DNA of 64,000 nt. It comes from Gymnopus androsaceus JB14. Its lineage: Eukaryota; Basidiomycota; Agaricomycetes; Agaricales; Omphalotaceae. The stretch covers positions 186,001 through 250,000 of the forward strand of contig ML769456.1 in NCBI GenBank assembly GCA_009733575.1, read 5' to 3'. The position numbers and the translations under genes are program-made. Of the stretch, positions 15,043-28,875 are shown piece by piece (position 1 is the stretch's first letter; each line of letters starts with the position of its first letter). The notes below the pieces were generated by a model, which was not told where the DNA came from, did not search any database, and was given only the letters and a program-made list of their open reading frames with translations.

Positions 15043-16265
15043 TTAATATGATCTGCTCAAATCACCATCCCCATAGTCCTTCTCGTCACATATTGGCAAC
15101 GCTCGAAAGTTCCTAGCGTCGTACTTGTCCATCATGATATCCAGTTCATGCTTATGAAAGTGGAACTCAAACGCATCCTCCGGAAGAATCGACTCCGCCC
15201 CTTCCCTCCACAATGAAATCTTTTCCGCTTCAGTCTGGTCACTGCAAGGGATCTTCGAGAAGAGATGATCATTGCAGTCATCATCCTCCGAAGATTCGCT
15301 GGAACTGGAATCATAATCTTGCAAATCTGCGGTATTTTCGCGGAACGCTTCAGGTAGACTAGAGCGGAAAAGGCCTCCAATAATTTGAATCGCTTTTGAG
15401 ACTTCGGCATTATGAGGAAAAGATTTGAGGAATGTCAAGCCAAAGTATGCGCGTAAGATGGCGTAAAGAGGATGGAGTTTGAGCTCGAAGCAAGGCAGGT
15501 CAGTACTCGGGTCACGGAAGTAACGCCGGTGGTTCAGTCTGATTAGTGTACTGATTCGTGGAAGATGTGGATCAAATAAGAAATTGAGTGACAAATGTCT
15601 ACTCAGCATATGTCCCTGATAATCTGGATGCATAAAAATACAGTGACGATGAATGATCTGAATGACTGCTCATGCATAGCCGTCACTTCGTGCACGATAT
15701 GACATCATCGTGAGACTTGCAGTCGTCATATATAATAGGGCCTGCCTCTTCCCTGAGTGGAACAAGTCGATATTCATATTTTTCAGAGTGTAGAACCTTG
15801 GCAGAGCATTAGAAGGAGCGACGTTCCGTAGAAGATATGAACTAACCTCAAAAGCCGACTTGCGGCTTTCCAAAGGACCGTGACCTTTTCGGGTGGCAAA
15901 GAAGTTGAATTTGGTGACTTCAAGAAGCGTGTTTGCTACAGCAGTTGTAGGAATGAAAGCGAGGGTTTTATTAGCAAGAAGTTGAGCAATGTCAGCGCGA
16001 ACTGTAGTAGAAGTTGAATTATTGAATTAAATGAGAAAGATGAAAGCAGACCATAAACCATATTTATTTCTGAACCAAGATCCAACTGGCCCCTCTGCAA
16101 GCCACCGAAGCATTCGATTTCGTCGACCTATCATGATCACTATCGTCGGTAGCAGTGAAAGATTTAAGAAGGATACTCACGCCGTCCCTGATCTTCGCGA
16201 CATAGTATTGTTGTATGGGCTCAAGGCCTTCTATTGATGAACTTGTAGTGATATTTTCGAGCGAA
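15043..16265 (-). CDS. Hypothetical protein, unrecognised
   Basis: Spliced minus-strand gene of unknown function. A readable chain is EGLEPIQQYYVAKIRDG, 53-nt intron (GTGAGT donor near 16180), VDEIECFGGLQRGQLDL, intron, VRADIAQLLANKTLAFIPTT, TKFNFFATRKGHGPLESRKS, intron, VLHSEKYEYRLVPLREEAGP, HEVTAMHEQSF, HRHCIFMHPDYQGHMLSRHL, FDPHLPRISTLIRLNHRRYF, and an acidic serine-rich stretch (DSSSSESSEDDDCND) near 15300. Stop TAA at 15043-15045. At least one single-base frame break occurs between about 15640 and 15710, as in other genes here. No initiating ATG could be fixed; the long open frame running up to 16522 overlaps the first exon of MCM4 and its upper part is probably a shadow, so the start coordinate is a guess. 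It is divergent from MCM4. I do not recognise a domain. Confidence 0.5.
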
Positions 16266-16344
16266 GCGAAACGGTCATAATGGTAGCTACTAGCAGTCCC
16301 GTGATGGGAATCTAAGCCTGGAACAACCGTGACGAGCTTGCGTG

Positions 16345-16354
16345 ACGCGACGCG
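16345..16354 (+). promoter_or_regulatory. Putative MCB/MBF-type element upstream of MCM4
   Basis: Two abutting ACGCG cores (ACGCGACGCG) lie 26-35 bp before the MCM4 start codon. MBF (Mbp1-Swi6, Res1/Cdc10) binds ACGCG-containing MCB boxes in front of G1/S genes, including MCM genes, in ascomycete yeasts. That it works in this species is inference. Confidence 0.4.
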
Positions 16355-16379
16355 GCTGCTCTCTTCTTTCTGAACCACA

Positions 16380-19726
<3,347 letters not shown>

Positions 19727-20160
19727 GGTGCCTGGTGTTGGTTATTTATTCTATGTTGTTCTCTTAGTTTCCTGTTCATCTTGATTCTTGTATGTTGTTG
19801 CTATGTAAATCTCAGATATATCCTTGTACTTTTTACGAAAGGAGTTTCGTCGCTTACTGAAAGTATGGACTGCATGGATGACAATTAGTTATAAAGTATT
19901 TCGAGAGTATCATCAAAACCCATCAGAGTAATATTACTTTTCTCTCTTTGCCTGGCCACGACATATTTGAATTTCTAAATCTATATTGGGAGTGTCAGCT
20001 TTAATTTGACCTCGCCACTATGCGCGGAGTGACCGGAGTCTCTGATTGAACGTCCGAGAGAATCAGCACTCAACACCTGCAGCCATACAATTACATACGA
20101 CAAGTAGTACGGAGATTGCAAGGTCCCATGTAAATTCAAGAACGTTACTTATAGTCGATG
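19727..20160. other. MCM4 3' flank, array spacer
   Basis: AT-rich spacer between MCM4 and membrane-protein gene A, beginning with the putative MCM4 3' UTR (gttctcttag..tcttgattcttgtatg). Versions of this spacer recur after each MCM4-tail copy at about 22920-23180, 28525-28720 and, as a remnant, 31396-31515. It includes the conserved block described separately at 19981-20020. Confidence 0.7.
19981..20020. repeat. Conserved spacer block, copy A
   Basis: A block built on TATTGGGAG..TCAGCTTT then TTGACCTCGCCA recurs about 140-220 bp beyond the stop codon of each membrane-protein copy: here, about 22055-22092, 23138-23180, 28678-28720 and 60351-60385. In three of the five the core extends to CACGTG or ATGTGC. 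Function unknown; it may be 3' UTR sequence or a duplicated regulatory site. Confidence 0.6.
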
Positions 20161-21650
20161 TCATGAAGAAGCATACTCTGGGGGAGGAGTCTGGGAACTT
20201 CTATTACCACGAATTGCTGCTAACCTCCGAGATATCTGTGACTGAAGCTCCAACAACAATGTATCTTCCCCGGTCAAATCATGCCCTTGATTATTGAGTT
20301 CTTGGGTTTGATTCGGAGCCTGAAGAGGCAGAGGGGATGTAATACTGTTACGACGTGAATCAGAGTTGACGGTGTCCAATGGTTGTTCTTCATCACGACA
20401 GATCGCCTCTATAGGGTGCGCTTGCTCCGGCTCATTCGTGTTTTGGCTCGGAGTTTTATCAGCTTCACTGGCGACCTTGTATCTAACCCCGCCCCATGTA
20501 GCACGGGCAGTACTAGGGCTGCCAGGTTCCGGCGTGTCATGTATGTCATAGGTGGAAAGTAAAGACCCCACGCTGCGTGGGGAGTGTGGATTCTCCGAGT
20601 CGAGACTGGGTGTAGCAGGATGAAAAGAAGGATTCGGAGTCAGAGGTGAGAAGAAAGCTCCATGCAGTAATGGTGAGTTTGCCCTCTGTTCGACCTGAGG
20701 GTTTGAGATATCTGCATCTTCCGTAGTGACTACTTGCCACAATGGCACGGATCCATCGCTCGTTGGGTTCACCCTCATTTCATCCTCTGGATGTTTGAGT
20801 GCCCCTCTTTCAAAGCCTTCCTGCTTAGGACCGTGACCACGCCTGCGGATGCTCAGAAATGTGAACAAGCCCACAAGAACTAATGCTACAACTCCGCCAA
20901 CCACACCACCGACTATAGCTCCAATCGGTTTTTCATTTGCGCTTGAAGCAATAGCAGTGGGAGTAAACGATCCGGACATCGCTCTAAACAAGGAGTGAGA
21001 CGTGCAGATTCTCAGGATTTCTTTTTTTTAAAAATGGCGCACAGTGAAGTTGTAGATGAAGTACTAGTGCTTTTTGACTGATTGCTGGTTTGCGTAGAGC
21101 TTCCAGGAGACGGAGAAGATGCTCCAGTCGATGTGGTCGAAGAAGATGTGTTGGCAATGGATGCGGAAACACTGGCGGCGATAGTAAATTCATCACTCTG
21201 CGAGTAGGCTTGATTGATATTAGATACGTTGACTGCGTTCAAAGTACAATCATCCCTATTCACAACTGGTCAACTCGTTGCAACCTAAAATTAGCACTGA
21301 ACCTACTCGGGAGAAACCGAAGGCCATTGGACGGTGAGCGAACTGGTAGTTGAGGGGTCGACGTTCAATGCGAGAACAATGCTGCCAGTGGCAGGGACAT
21401 TTAGCTCAAGGTCAAATGTGCTAGACCACGATAATGAATCATTGACTTGCTTAAAATTGTACGGACGTACGGGTCACTTGAAGTAGCAGTCCAGGATACG
21501 ATTGAAACACCGCCAGAAACAGCGTTTGTAGGAGTGTTAAAAGTCAATCCTAAAGCCGTATGAATGGCGGCATTGAGAAACCTATGTGAAAGAAAGTCAG
21601 AAAAATCGAACCAGAACTTTTCCAACAACTGACCAGATTTTGGCGAACAT
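20161..21650 (-). CDS. Single-pass Ser/Thr-rich membrane protein, paralog A
   Basis: Type I membrane protein, probably at the cell surface. The ATG at 21648-21650 starts MFAKI, spliced to WFLNAAIHTALGLTFNTPTN, a signal peptide running into a Kre9/KNH-like Ig-fold domain (TNAVSGGVSIVSWTATSSDP; second half FDLELNVPATGSIVLALNVD). A Ser/Thr-rich stalk (TSTGASSPSPGSSTQTSNQS) follows. The transmembrane helix is PIGAIVGGVVGGVVALVLVG then LFTFLSIRRR (about 20920-20840). The roughly 220-residue cytoplasmic tail contains EGFERGALKHPEDEMRVNPT, SPSTARATWGGVRYKVASEA and LLLELQSQISRRLAAIRGNR, and ends SQTPPPEYASS, a PPxY motif 7-4 residues from the end. Stop 20161-20163. Best-preserved paralog of the family; the Kre9-like domain is complete only here and in D. 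Confidence 0.78.
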
Positions 21651-21694
21651 CCGCAGAGGGATACAGTGAAAGGGAGGAAAAGGAAGAGGTACGG

Positions 21695-21756
21695 GTGCAA
21701 TGGCACGAGTCAGACTTATTTCTGACAAAAATTAAGTCTGGCTCGTGCCATTGCAC
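21695..21756. repeat. 24-bp inverted repeat upstream of paralog A
   Basis: Arm 21695-21718 (starts GTGCAATGGCACGAG) pairs with 21733-21756 (ends CTCGTGCCATTGCAC) with one mismatch and a 14-nt loop. It lies 45 bp upstream of the paralog A start codon. Paralogs C, D and E have only one arm-like sequence at this position, so the hairpin arose in copy A. Confidence 0.8.
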
Positions 21757-21787
21757 TCAGATATAAAGTTAGAACATTGTACCCGCT

Positions 21788-21800
21788 GGCAATATATCAG
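21788..21800 (-). promoter_or_regulatory. Conserved TATA-like element, paralog A
   Basis: GGCAATATATCAG (minus strand CTGATATATTGCC) lies upstream of the start codon in all four promoter-bearing paralogs: here, 24796-24808, 30528-30540 and 62458-62470. Distance to ATG is about 60-140 bp. Likely a core promoter; not tested. Confidence 0.45.
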
Positions 21801-22213
21801 TGAGAGAGAGGAAAGAGTTCCGACAATATCAAGGCATGATGAATGAAACACTCCCATGACCCCTTGGCAATGCTAATAGATTCTCTTAGATATAAAGCAC
21901 TGTGAACAAAATTCATCCGAATCAAATCTGATGCTTGAAGTGATATCCGATGTGCTGGCGAGCCTTGAATATTAGCACATTGCAACTAGCACTCTAAATT
22001 GTTGACCAAAAATGCAGTCGTAAACTGTCGTCGTCGATAAGGAATTCCTAAATATATATTGGGAGAATTAGCTTTGACCTCGCCATGTGCGCAGTCTCGG
22101 AAGTAAATTTGACCTGTCATAAGTTTAGAGAGTTAGATTGAGCCATACAGGAGACTGCAAGGTAGTGTCACAGCAGACACATGCAGATTCAAGAACGATA
22201 TATGTAGTCGATG

Positions 22214-22488
22214 TCATGAAAAAAATATTCTGAGGGAGGAATCTGGGGATATCTACTACTGCGAATCTCTGCCACTACCTCCTAGCAATTTGTAGCTGGA
22301 GCTCCAGCAATAATACATCTTCTTCCATGTTCAAATCATGTCCTTGATTATTGTTGAGCTCTTGGGGTTGATTCGGAGCCTGCGGGGATGCAATAATGTT
22401 ACGGCGTGAATCAGAGACGTCCAATGGTTATTCCTCATCACGACAGATCGCCTCCGTAGGATGTGCCTGCTCCGGCCTGTCAGTCTTT
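22214..22488 (-). pseudogene. Membrane-protein paralog B, C-terminal fragment
   Basis: Only the last part of the cytoplasmic tail remains (region matching the AIC RDEEQPLD and LLLELQ segments of paralog A). Homology to the other paralogs stops abruptly at about 22488 inside the counterpart of the segment that reads cagtcttt in the others, and MCM4 sequence begins at once. The tail end is diverged, with the codons for PPPEYAS damaged. Non-functional remnant. Confidence 0.8.
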
Positions 22489-22917
22489 CGGCCTACTACG
22501 CGTCAACTAGAAAGCATGATTCGTCTCTCCGAAGCTCATGCCCGGATGCGGTTTTCAGAGTTTGTCGAGGATAAGGACGTCAAGGAGGCTGTGAGATTGA
22601 CGCGTGAGGCGATTAGGACGAGTGCGATGGACCCGAGGACTGGAAAGATTGATATGGGGATGTTGAATACTGGTACGGGACAGGGACAGATCAAGTTGAG
22701 GGAGGATATGAGGAGGGAGTTGCTCAAGCTACTGGATGCTGCTGGGGGGTCGCGAGGAGTCAAGTGGATGGATGTGATTAAGAGTTTGGGGAGTCAGAGT
22801 AGTATCAAGGTGGACGCGGTTGAGTTTACGGAGGTTGTGAAGGGCTTGGAGAACGAGGGTTTGGTGACGGTTGTAGGAGAGCGAGAGAAGAGGATGATTC
22901 GTAAAGGGGATGCTTGA
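22489..22917 (+). pseudogene. MCM4 3'-end duplicate, copy 2
   Basis: Near-identical copy of the MCM4 C-terminal coding region from TTRQLESMIRLSEAHARMRF to REKRMIRKGDA and its stop, including the winged-helix domain, but lacking all ATPase motifs. Only a few substitutions separate it from MCM4 (for example VRLTREA for VRLMREA, IRKGDA for IRKMEA), so it is recent or under gene conversion. It reads gaggataaggac where MCM4 has an extra C at 19381. It is fused in frame to antisense sequence of paralog B, making an ATG-initiated chimeric frame from 22396. Confidence 0.88.
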
Positions 22918-23343
22918 ATATTGGTTGTTATTCTAAGTTGTTCTCTTAGTGTCCTGTTCATCTTGATTCTTGTATGTTGTTGCTATGTAAATCTCAGATA
23001 CATCCTTGTACTTTTTACGAAGTGAGTTTCGGAGTCGTTCACTGAAAGTATGGACTGCACGGATGACAATTAGTCATAAAGTATGTCGAGAGTATCATCA
23101 GAATAATACTAGTTTTCTCTCCTCTCGCCACAAGATAATATTGGGAGACTCAGCTTTGACCTTGCCATGTGCGAAGTCTCCGGTTGAATGTCGACGTCCG
23201 TTTGATTTTGACCGTAATTGATAACACCTGCAACGGCATACAACTATATATATACAGCAAGTAGTACGTGAGATTGGTAAGGTTCAAGTGCTGAAAGCAT
23301 CAAAGTAGACCTGTAAATTCAAGAACGTTGTTTGTAGTCGATG

Positions 23344-24702
23344 TCATGAAGAAGCATACTGCGGGGGAGGAGTCTGGCGATTTCTAGTACTGCGAATCTC
23401 TACCAATCTCCGAGCGATCTGTACCTCCCGAAGCTCTAGCAATAATACATCTTCTTCCGTGGTCAAATCATGTCCTTGATTATTGAGTTCTTCAGTTTGA
23501 TTCGGAGCCTGAAGAGGCAGGGGAGCTGCAGAAGTGTTACCGCGTGAATCAGAGCTGACAATGTCCAATGGCTGTTCCTCATCGCGATGGATCACCCCCA
23601 TAGGATTCACCTGCTCAGGAGCTGAAACACCATCAGTCTTTTGGCTCGAGATGTTATCAGCTTCACTGGTAGCCTTGTATCTAACCCCGCCCAATGTAGC
23701 ACGAGCAGTACTAATGGTGACGGAGCTACCATGATCTGACATGTCCGAATGCATATCATGGAGAGAAGGTAGGGCGTCTGCACTTCGTAGGGAGTGTGGA
23801 TTCTCGGAGTAGAGAGTAGGCGAGGCAGATCCAAAGAGAGCGAAGAGAGGTCCATGTAATGGTGAGTTTGCCCTGTGCTCAGCGTGAGGGTCTGAGATAT
23901 CTGCATCCTTCGTAGTGACTACTTTCCGCAATGGCACGGGTCTATCAGTCGTTGGGTTCTCCTTCATTTCATCCTCTGTGTGTTTGAATGTCCCTCTTTC
24001 AAAGCCATCCTGCCTAGAACGACTACGCCTGCGGATGCTCAGAAATGTGAAAAAGCCCACAAGGACTAGCGCCACAACCCCGCCGACCACACCACCGACT
24101 ATAGCTCTAATTGGATTTTTCTTCGCACTTGGAGCAATGGCAATGGGAGTAGACGATCCGGAAGATGTGGTTGTGGTTGAGCTTGAAAATGGAGCGGCTT
24201 CAGTAGTAGTGCTGGTGGAAGTAATGCTGTTGAATGGAGCAGTGGATGAAGCAGTGGCGGATGGAGGAGTGCCAGTGGGTGAAGCAGTGGCGGATGGACC
24301 AGTGGCAGTGGTTGTAAAAGTGGATGGATCATGGCCAGTGGTTGTAAAAGTGGATGGATCATGGCCAGTGGTTGTAAAAATGGCGGATGGAGAGGTAACG
24401 CTTTCAGCAGTAGCGATGATGATATTAGTAACAGCCCCGAGTTGACGGGCACTCAATGCCAACGTCAGAGAGGATACGCTAAAAGAATATGAGTTTGATT
24501 TTTTAAGATTTTTCTGGGAATTTGGACGTACGAGTCATGTGAAATGCATACGCTTGAAACGCTACTAGTAACAACAGTTTTAGGAGGGTTAAAAGTCAAT
24601 CCTGAAACCGCAGACAGTACGGCGACAACAATGCTATACAAAAATAATTCGGAACAAGAATGTATATAACAATTGAAGAACCGACCTGATTTCAATGAAC
24701 AT
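23344..24702 (-). CDS. Single-pass Ser/Thr-rich membrane protein, paralog C
   Basis: Paralog of A. ATG at 24700-24702 gives MFIEI spliced to SIVVAVLSAVSGLTFNPPKT, the signal peptide and start of the Kre9-like domain; the second half of that domain is absent. The ectodomain instead has LSARQLGAVTNIIIATAESV and a threonine-rich stalk with a 10-residue tandem repeat (TTTGHDPSTF) and further STAPFNSITSTSTTTEAA sequence. The transmembrane segment PIRAIVGGVVGGVVALVLVG plus FFTFLSIRRR (about 24115-24030) and tail (DGFERGTFKHTEDEMKENPT; LLLELREVQIARRLVEIRST) align throughout with A. The C-terminus RQTPPPQYASS keeps a PPxY motif as PPQY. Stop 23344-23346. The main 372-residue frame is uninterrupted, suggesting an intact gene. 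Confidence 0.76.
24311..24390. repeat. 30-bp coding tandem repeat in paralog C
   Basis: Two full units and one partial unit of a 30-bp repeat (unit starts GTTGTAAAAGTGGATGGATC) at 24311-24340, 24341-24370 and 24371-24390. In frame on the minus strand it encodes TTTGHDPSTF in the stalk. Confidence 0.88.
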
Positions 24703-24795
24703 CCTCAGCATTAACGACAAATGCAAAGCAATGACAAGAGAGAAGAGATGAGGAGGGAGGATAGGGAGAAAGAATGGTACGAGTTGAGAGCCACT

Positions 24796-24808
24796 GGCAA
24801 TATATCAG
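24796..24808 (-). promoter_or_regulatory. Conserved TATA-like element, paralog C
   Basis: GGCAATATATCAG about 95 bp upstream of the paralog C start codon, identical to the elements of A, D and E. Confidence 0.45.
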
Positions 24809-24819
24809 AGTTTAATTTG

Positions 24820-27244
24820 GGGGGTGATGAACAACAATGCCCTCAGAACCTTTGTGATTAATATTGGCAAGGCGAAGAAGATGCAAAGTTTTCATTAGTT
24901 CAGATACATAGGGAATATCATGAGGAAGAGATCTTCTCAGAGCCAAAAAGATTGAACAAATGTTCATCAAGTCGCGGGATGAAGTGTTCATCCCGATCGG
25001 GGATATAGATAATAGCCTCCCGTATTCCATCCATATTTGCTCTTTTCGAAGCGAGTAGCTAGCATGCTGGACGCTCGCGACTTCGTAGAACTCTGCGATC
25101 CAAGGTAGTGAAAGTAATTACAATGAGGATGCAGAAGTCGAGGCTCCGGCTTCTTTCTCGTCCTCTGAGCAGCGAGAAGCAGCTGCAGGACTATTGTCAT
25201 ATGGAGAGACACGTCTGCCTACGAGCATGGCGGTAGAGCTCGAATAGAGTGTCCAATGTGCCTAATGTGCAGTCCAGGATCCAACGGAGGTGTGGATCGT
25301 GGATCGTCCAGATTCAAGTCGCCCTCAATGAGGGTTGCGGTTTGTGGGTTTCAAAAGGCTTGGGATAGATTGCGTATGGTGGGAAGGTTCCTTCCCTTGC
25401 TCGCTGCTGTTTGTTGTTGAAAGACCACAGTGGTATACTATGAAGCTCTGTAAGTAATGGTATGGTATAGCGACGGTATCGCTGACAAAACATGTTGTGG
25501 AACTGGGTATGAGCGACGCAGCATTTGAGTTCAGCGTTAGCATTCCGTCTCCCATTGACATCTGCACCAGTTAAGAGAGAAAGGACTAGTGGCAGGCGTA
25601 ATGGTGCAGAAAATATCCGAAACATATCATATACTTGTAGGTTGCACAAAGGATGTTGATGACTGAGCGAACGCTGAGCTCGTCAAAGTAGTGGGTACAG
25701 GAGCATCGGCTCTACGAGGTTGACGATGGTGCAGTTGGGGTTGGCGCATCATCCAGTGGATGAGCAACGATCATCGAGGTGGGCGCAGGAAGGTTTTGAG
25801 AAAAGATTTGGAATGCGTGATTGATTTAGGCCATTGTGATCGTAGGCAAAGATGTGGAACAACGCTTTGGTGATGGAGAAGAAGGGATTTCCAAGAGAAG
25901 AATTATTCTTGCATTCGGGGTGGTAGCGTTCGAAGGGACAGAGATCGAGGCGCGTCTGAGGGTCGTTTGGAGACAAGTGGATCAGTCGTCCATTAGGCCC
26001 AGGGAGATGCTCGAGTTCGCGGGATTTAACGAGCTGGAGGAAAGTTAATTACAGCTCCTTTGGAATGGATACGATACCCACATCTTTGGTCAATTCCTCT
26101 GGTCATTCAAGGAATGGCTTGCCTTCTGGTGCTCGGTATCATCACGTTGCCTTTCCCTCCGTTTTCATTTCCATTTCCTCTCTTTCTTCCCTTCCATTTC
26201 CGAGAAGTTGAACAAAGGAAAGGAAAATTGGGATAAAGGCGGATGAGATGATTTTATGTCTGCTTTCAGTCTGCTTTCAGTCGTGTTGTCCTAAATAGAG
26301 CATTGAATCAGGAGTTTAAAACTAAAAGCGAACCTTTACCGAGTAGTCGTGATTTGGGATCCATGATTCCGAGTGCTTTAGTATTTGATTATGATTTGCC
26401 AACGCCTAAAACCTCGAGATTAGAGTAGAAAATCGAGAATGGATGATGAATGTTAAACTCGAGCCCAGTAAGGTTTAAGCGCTTACAATCATTAGGCGCT
26501 AAGGATCTTCTTCCTCTTTCTCCTGTCACAGTGTCGCCCCCTCCGCCTCCATGCTTTCCGTATACGCTATTTTCACTGGCATCTCCTGTACGCATGGCAC
26601 ATGCAAAAGCCCTTCTTGAATCCCGATAGAAGTGCCACATACCCAAAACGAGACGCATCGAGATTAGAACTCGCTGAAATTTTCGTATACGAATCATCCG
26701 AATGGGGGATCGAACTGTATAAATTAACTATAAGCAACGCCAACGATTTATTTCGCGCCCTGCCCTTGTACAGTGGCATTATCAAATCATCCTACTCACG
26801 ACTGAAAAAATTAATAAGGTACAAAGTACAGCACTATTTCCGGCAACAAATTGGCTCAATCCTCAGCAACATATAAACATCGTGTTCCTTCTCCATTATC
26901 CCATTACAGGTCACTCTCCGGAGCCCAGCCAATGGCGGCTGATTCGGAGTCAATGCTCGCAGGGTACCTGCCTTCTCCAGCTCGAGCAACCCAATCGAAA
27001 TCCACTAGCTTTGCCGCCGAGCTATTCGTGCCATGCATGAGGACGTTTTGGGCTCAAGATCGCCAAAACATAACCAGCTTAGTGTAGCGAGGTGTTGGCC
27101 AACTCCACTTTGGTGTAGAACTCCCTCAGGAGCATCTCCCCGTCATTCATTCATTCTTCCTAATTGGACGCCTTCTACCCTCAACATATTCCATGATAGT
27201 CATAGTGAAATCACTACCTCGTGTCCTCTGGGACTTATGACCCT
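24820..27244. other. Unique spacer inside the duplication array
   Basis: About 2.4 kb that matches neither MCM4 nor the membrane-protein family. It contains two minus-strand stretches with protein-like composition: 25314-25649 (TGADVNGRRNANAELKCCVA; LPLLTELHSIPLWSF-like) and 25749-26048 (ELEHLPGPNGRLIHLSPNDP; LGNPFFSITKALFHIFAYDH). They may be remnants of one spliced gene caught in the duplication. I do not recognise a family, and no start, splice chain or stop could be fixed. The rest (26050-27244) shows nothing beyond short frames. Confidence 0.4.
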
Positions 27245-27610
27245 GCTCTAGCCCATACAGGCCTGTATCCACTACGCCCTATCCAAGATTCAACCCATGA
27301 TAACCAAAGCCGCAGGCAAAGAGCTCGTCCAAGCCCGTGTTTAAATGCGTAACATGGACGTAGACCCACGTACGTCCGAGAGACGTATCACCGCTTCTAT
27401 GCGTCGACTGGAAAGCATGATTCGTCTCTCCGAAGCTCATGCCCCCATACGATTTCCAGAGTTTGTCGAGGACAAGGACGTCAAGGAGCCTGTGAGGTCG
27501 ATGCGTGAGGCAATTAGGACGAGTGCAGATGGACCCGAGGACTGGCAAGATTGATATGGGGTGATGTTGAATACTGGTACGGGACAGGGACAGATCAAGT
27601 TGAGGGAGGA
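27245..27610 (+). pseudogene. MCM4 3'-end duplicate, copy 3 (left part)
   Basis: Begins with the same intron end as MCM4 (CTCTAGCCCATACAGG) and continues through the counterparts of KIQPMITEAAGKELVQA and ITATTRQLESMIRLSEAHA, so it is longer at its 5' side than copy 2. It carries in-frame stops (after VQARV), substitutions (ITASMRRLESM, HAPIRFPEF) and indels, and breaks off inside the counterpart of KLREDMRRELL. The right part resumes at 28326 after foreign sequence. Older and more decayed than copy 2. Confidence 0.88.
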
Positions 27611-28325
27611 TAGATACGCGAAGAATAGCTGAAGGTCCTTGCATGCTCGCGTGATCATAGAATAAACACTAGACACAGATCGTAAACAAGCCAACTTTCG
27701 AAATCCAAACTACCATATCCTCAAATTGTTTTCTCATGTCTCCTCGCCCGATTCTCAAACGTTCACCCTCTCACCTACCCGAAAATAGTTCAGAGCTCCC
27801 TTTCTACGGTATTCTGGAGGTCCACTTTCCGCCATCTCCTTCACTGAGTTCGTTTTTACATGGCTCTTCCCTCATCTACCTACGAGAGATCGGCTATTGT
27901 CCTGTGCTCTTCTAGAGCGAGGCCGTCCAGATCAGACCTATACTCTCAACTAGCATAATCCTTGTGCCTCTCAAGCCCAAAGAATTTCGCTCCTGCTCCT
28001 CATGGAGACCATCTTCATCCTCGCGCTCTGTCCCAGAGACAACTTCAACTTCCGCAGCAGAATCCTTTTCCTCAGTGTCCTCCGTTAATACCGGATCTCA
28101 CCTTAGAGTCTGAAGAGTCAGATGGCTTTATCAGTCCTCTTCCAGAGTCTTCCTTTTCACCTTATCGTACTAACAAATACCCTTCCCAGTGGTCGCTCGA
28201 TACCACTCTTTATTTTGCGGCAAAGCCGGACAATATTCAGCCTCTCTCCCATAGACCCTAGAAGGAAGATTTATCGTAATAATTACGACGACGATCATGA
28301 TACCCCGGAATCGTCATCTCGGTCA
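27611..28325. mobile_element. About 715-bp insertion splitting MCM4 copy 3
   Basis: Sequence with no similarity elsewhere in the window separates the two halves of MCM4 copy 3 (left half ends GGGAGGATA, right half starts TGAGGAAGGAGTCGC). It contains a Ser/Pro-rich frame at 27962-28261. I found no convincing terminal inverted repeats or target-site duplication, so an inserted element is an inference; it could also be filler from a rearrangement. Confidence 0.4.
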
Positions 28326-28522
28326 TGAGGAAGGAGTCGCTCAAGCTACTGGATGTTGCTGCAGAGGGTCACGAGGAGTCAAGTGGATGGGTGTGATTAA
28401 GAGCTTGGGGAGTCAGAGTAGTATCAAGGTGGACGTGGTTGAGTTTGGGGAGGTTGTGAAGGGCTTGGAGAACGAGGGTTGGTGATAGCGGTCGGAGGAT
28501 GATTCGGAAAATGGATGCTTGA
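28326..28522 (+). pseudogene. MCM4 3'-end duplicate, copy 3 (right part)
   Basis: Continuation of the decayed MCM4 copy: SRGVKWMGVIKSLGSQSSIK, VVEFGEVVKGLENEG, then deletions remove most of the REKRMIRK segment and shift the frame before the final ATGGATGCTTGA. Followed by the recognisable MCM4 3' flank up to about 28720. Confidence 0.86.
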
Positions 28523-28875
28523 AGTGCTTGGTGTCGGTTATGTATTCTATGTTTTTCTCTTAGTGTCCTGTTCATCTTGATTCTTGTATATTGTTGTTAT
28601 ATAGATCTCAGATACGTCCTTGTACTTTTTACTGAACCTACAAAGGGAATTTCGTTTATTAGTTTTCTTTCTGACATCTATATTGGGAGGATCAGCTTTG
28701 ACCTCGCCACGTGCGAAGTCTCTCGACGTCCGGGAGAATTAGTTTTGATTTTGACCTACAATGCGTGAGTACAGCTACATACAGCAAGCAGTACGTGAGA
28801 TCGGCAAGGTCCAGGTGCTGAAAGCGCCACAGTAGACCCATGCAAATTTCAGAACGTTATTTGTAGTCGATGTCA

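Noticed and set aside
23915..24445. 176-residue plus-strand frame, valine-rich
   Set aside because: Antisense shadow of the Ser/Thr-rich stalk and transmembrane coding region of paralog C; the same effect gives a plus-strand frame over paralog E at 61671-62126.
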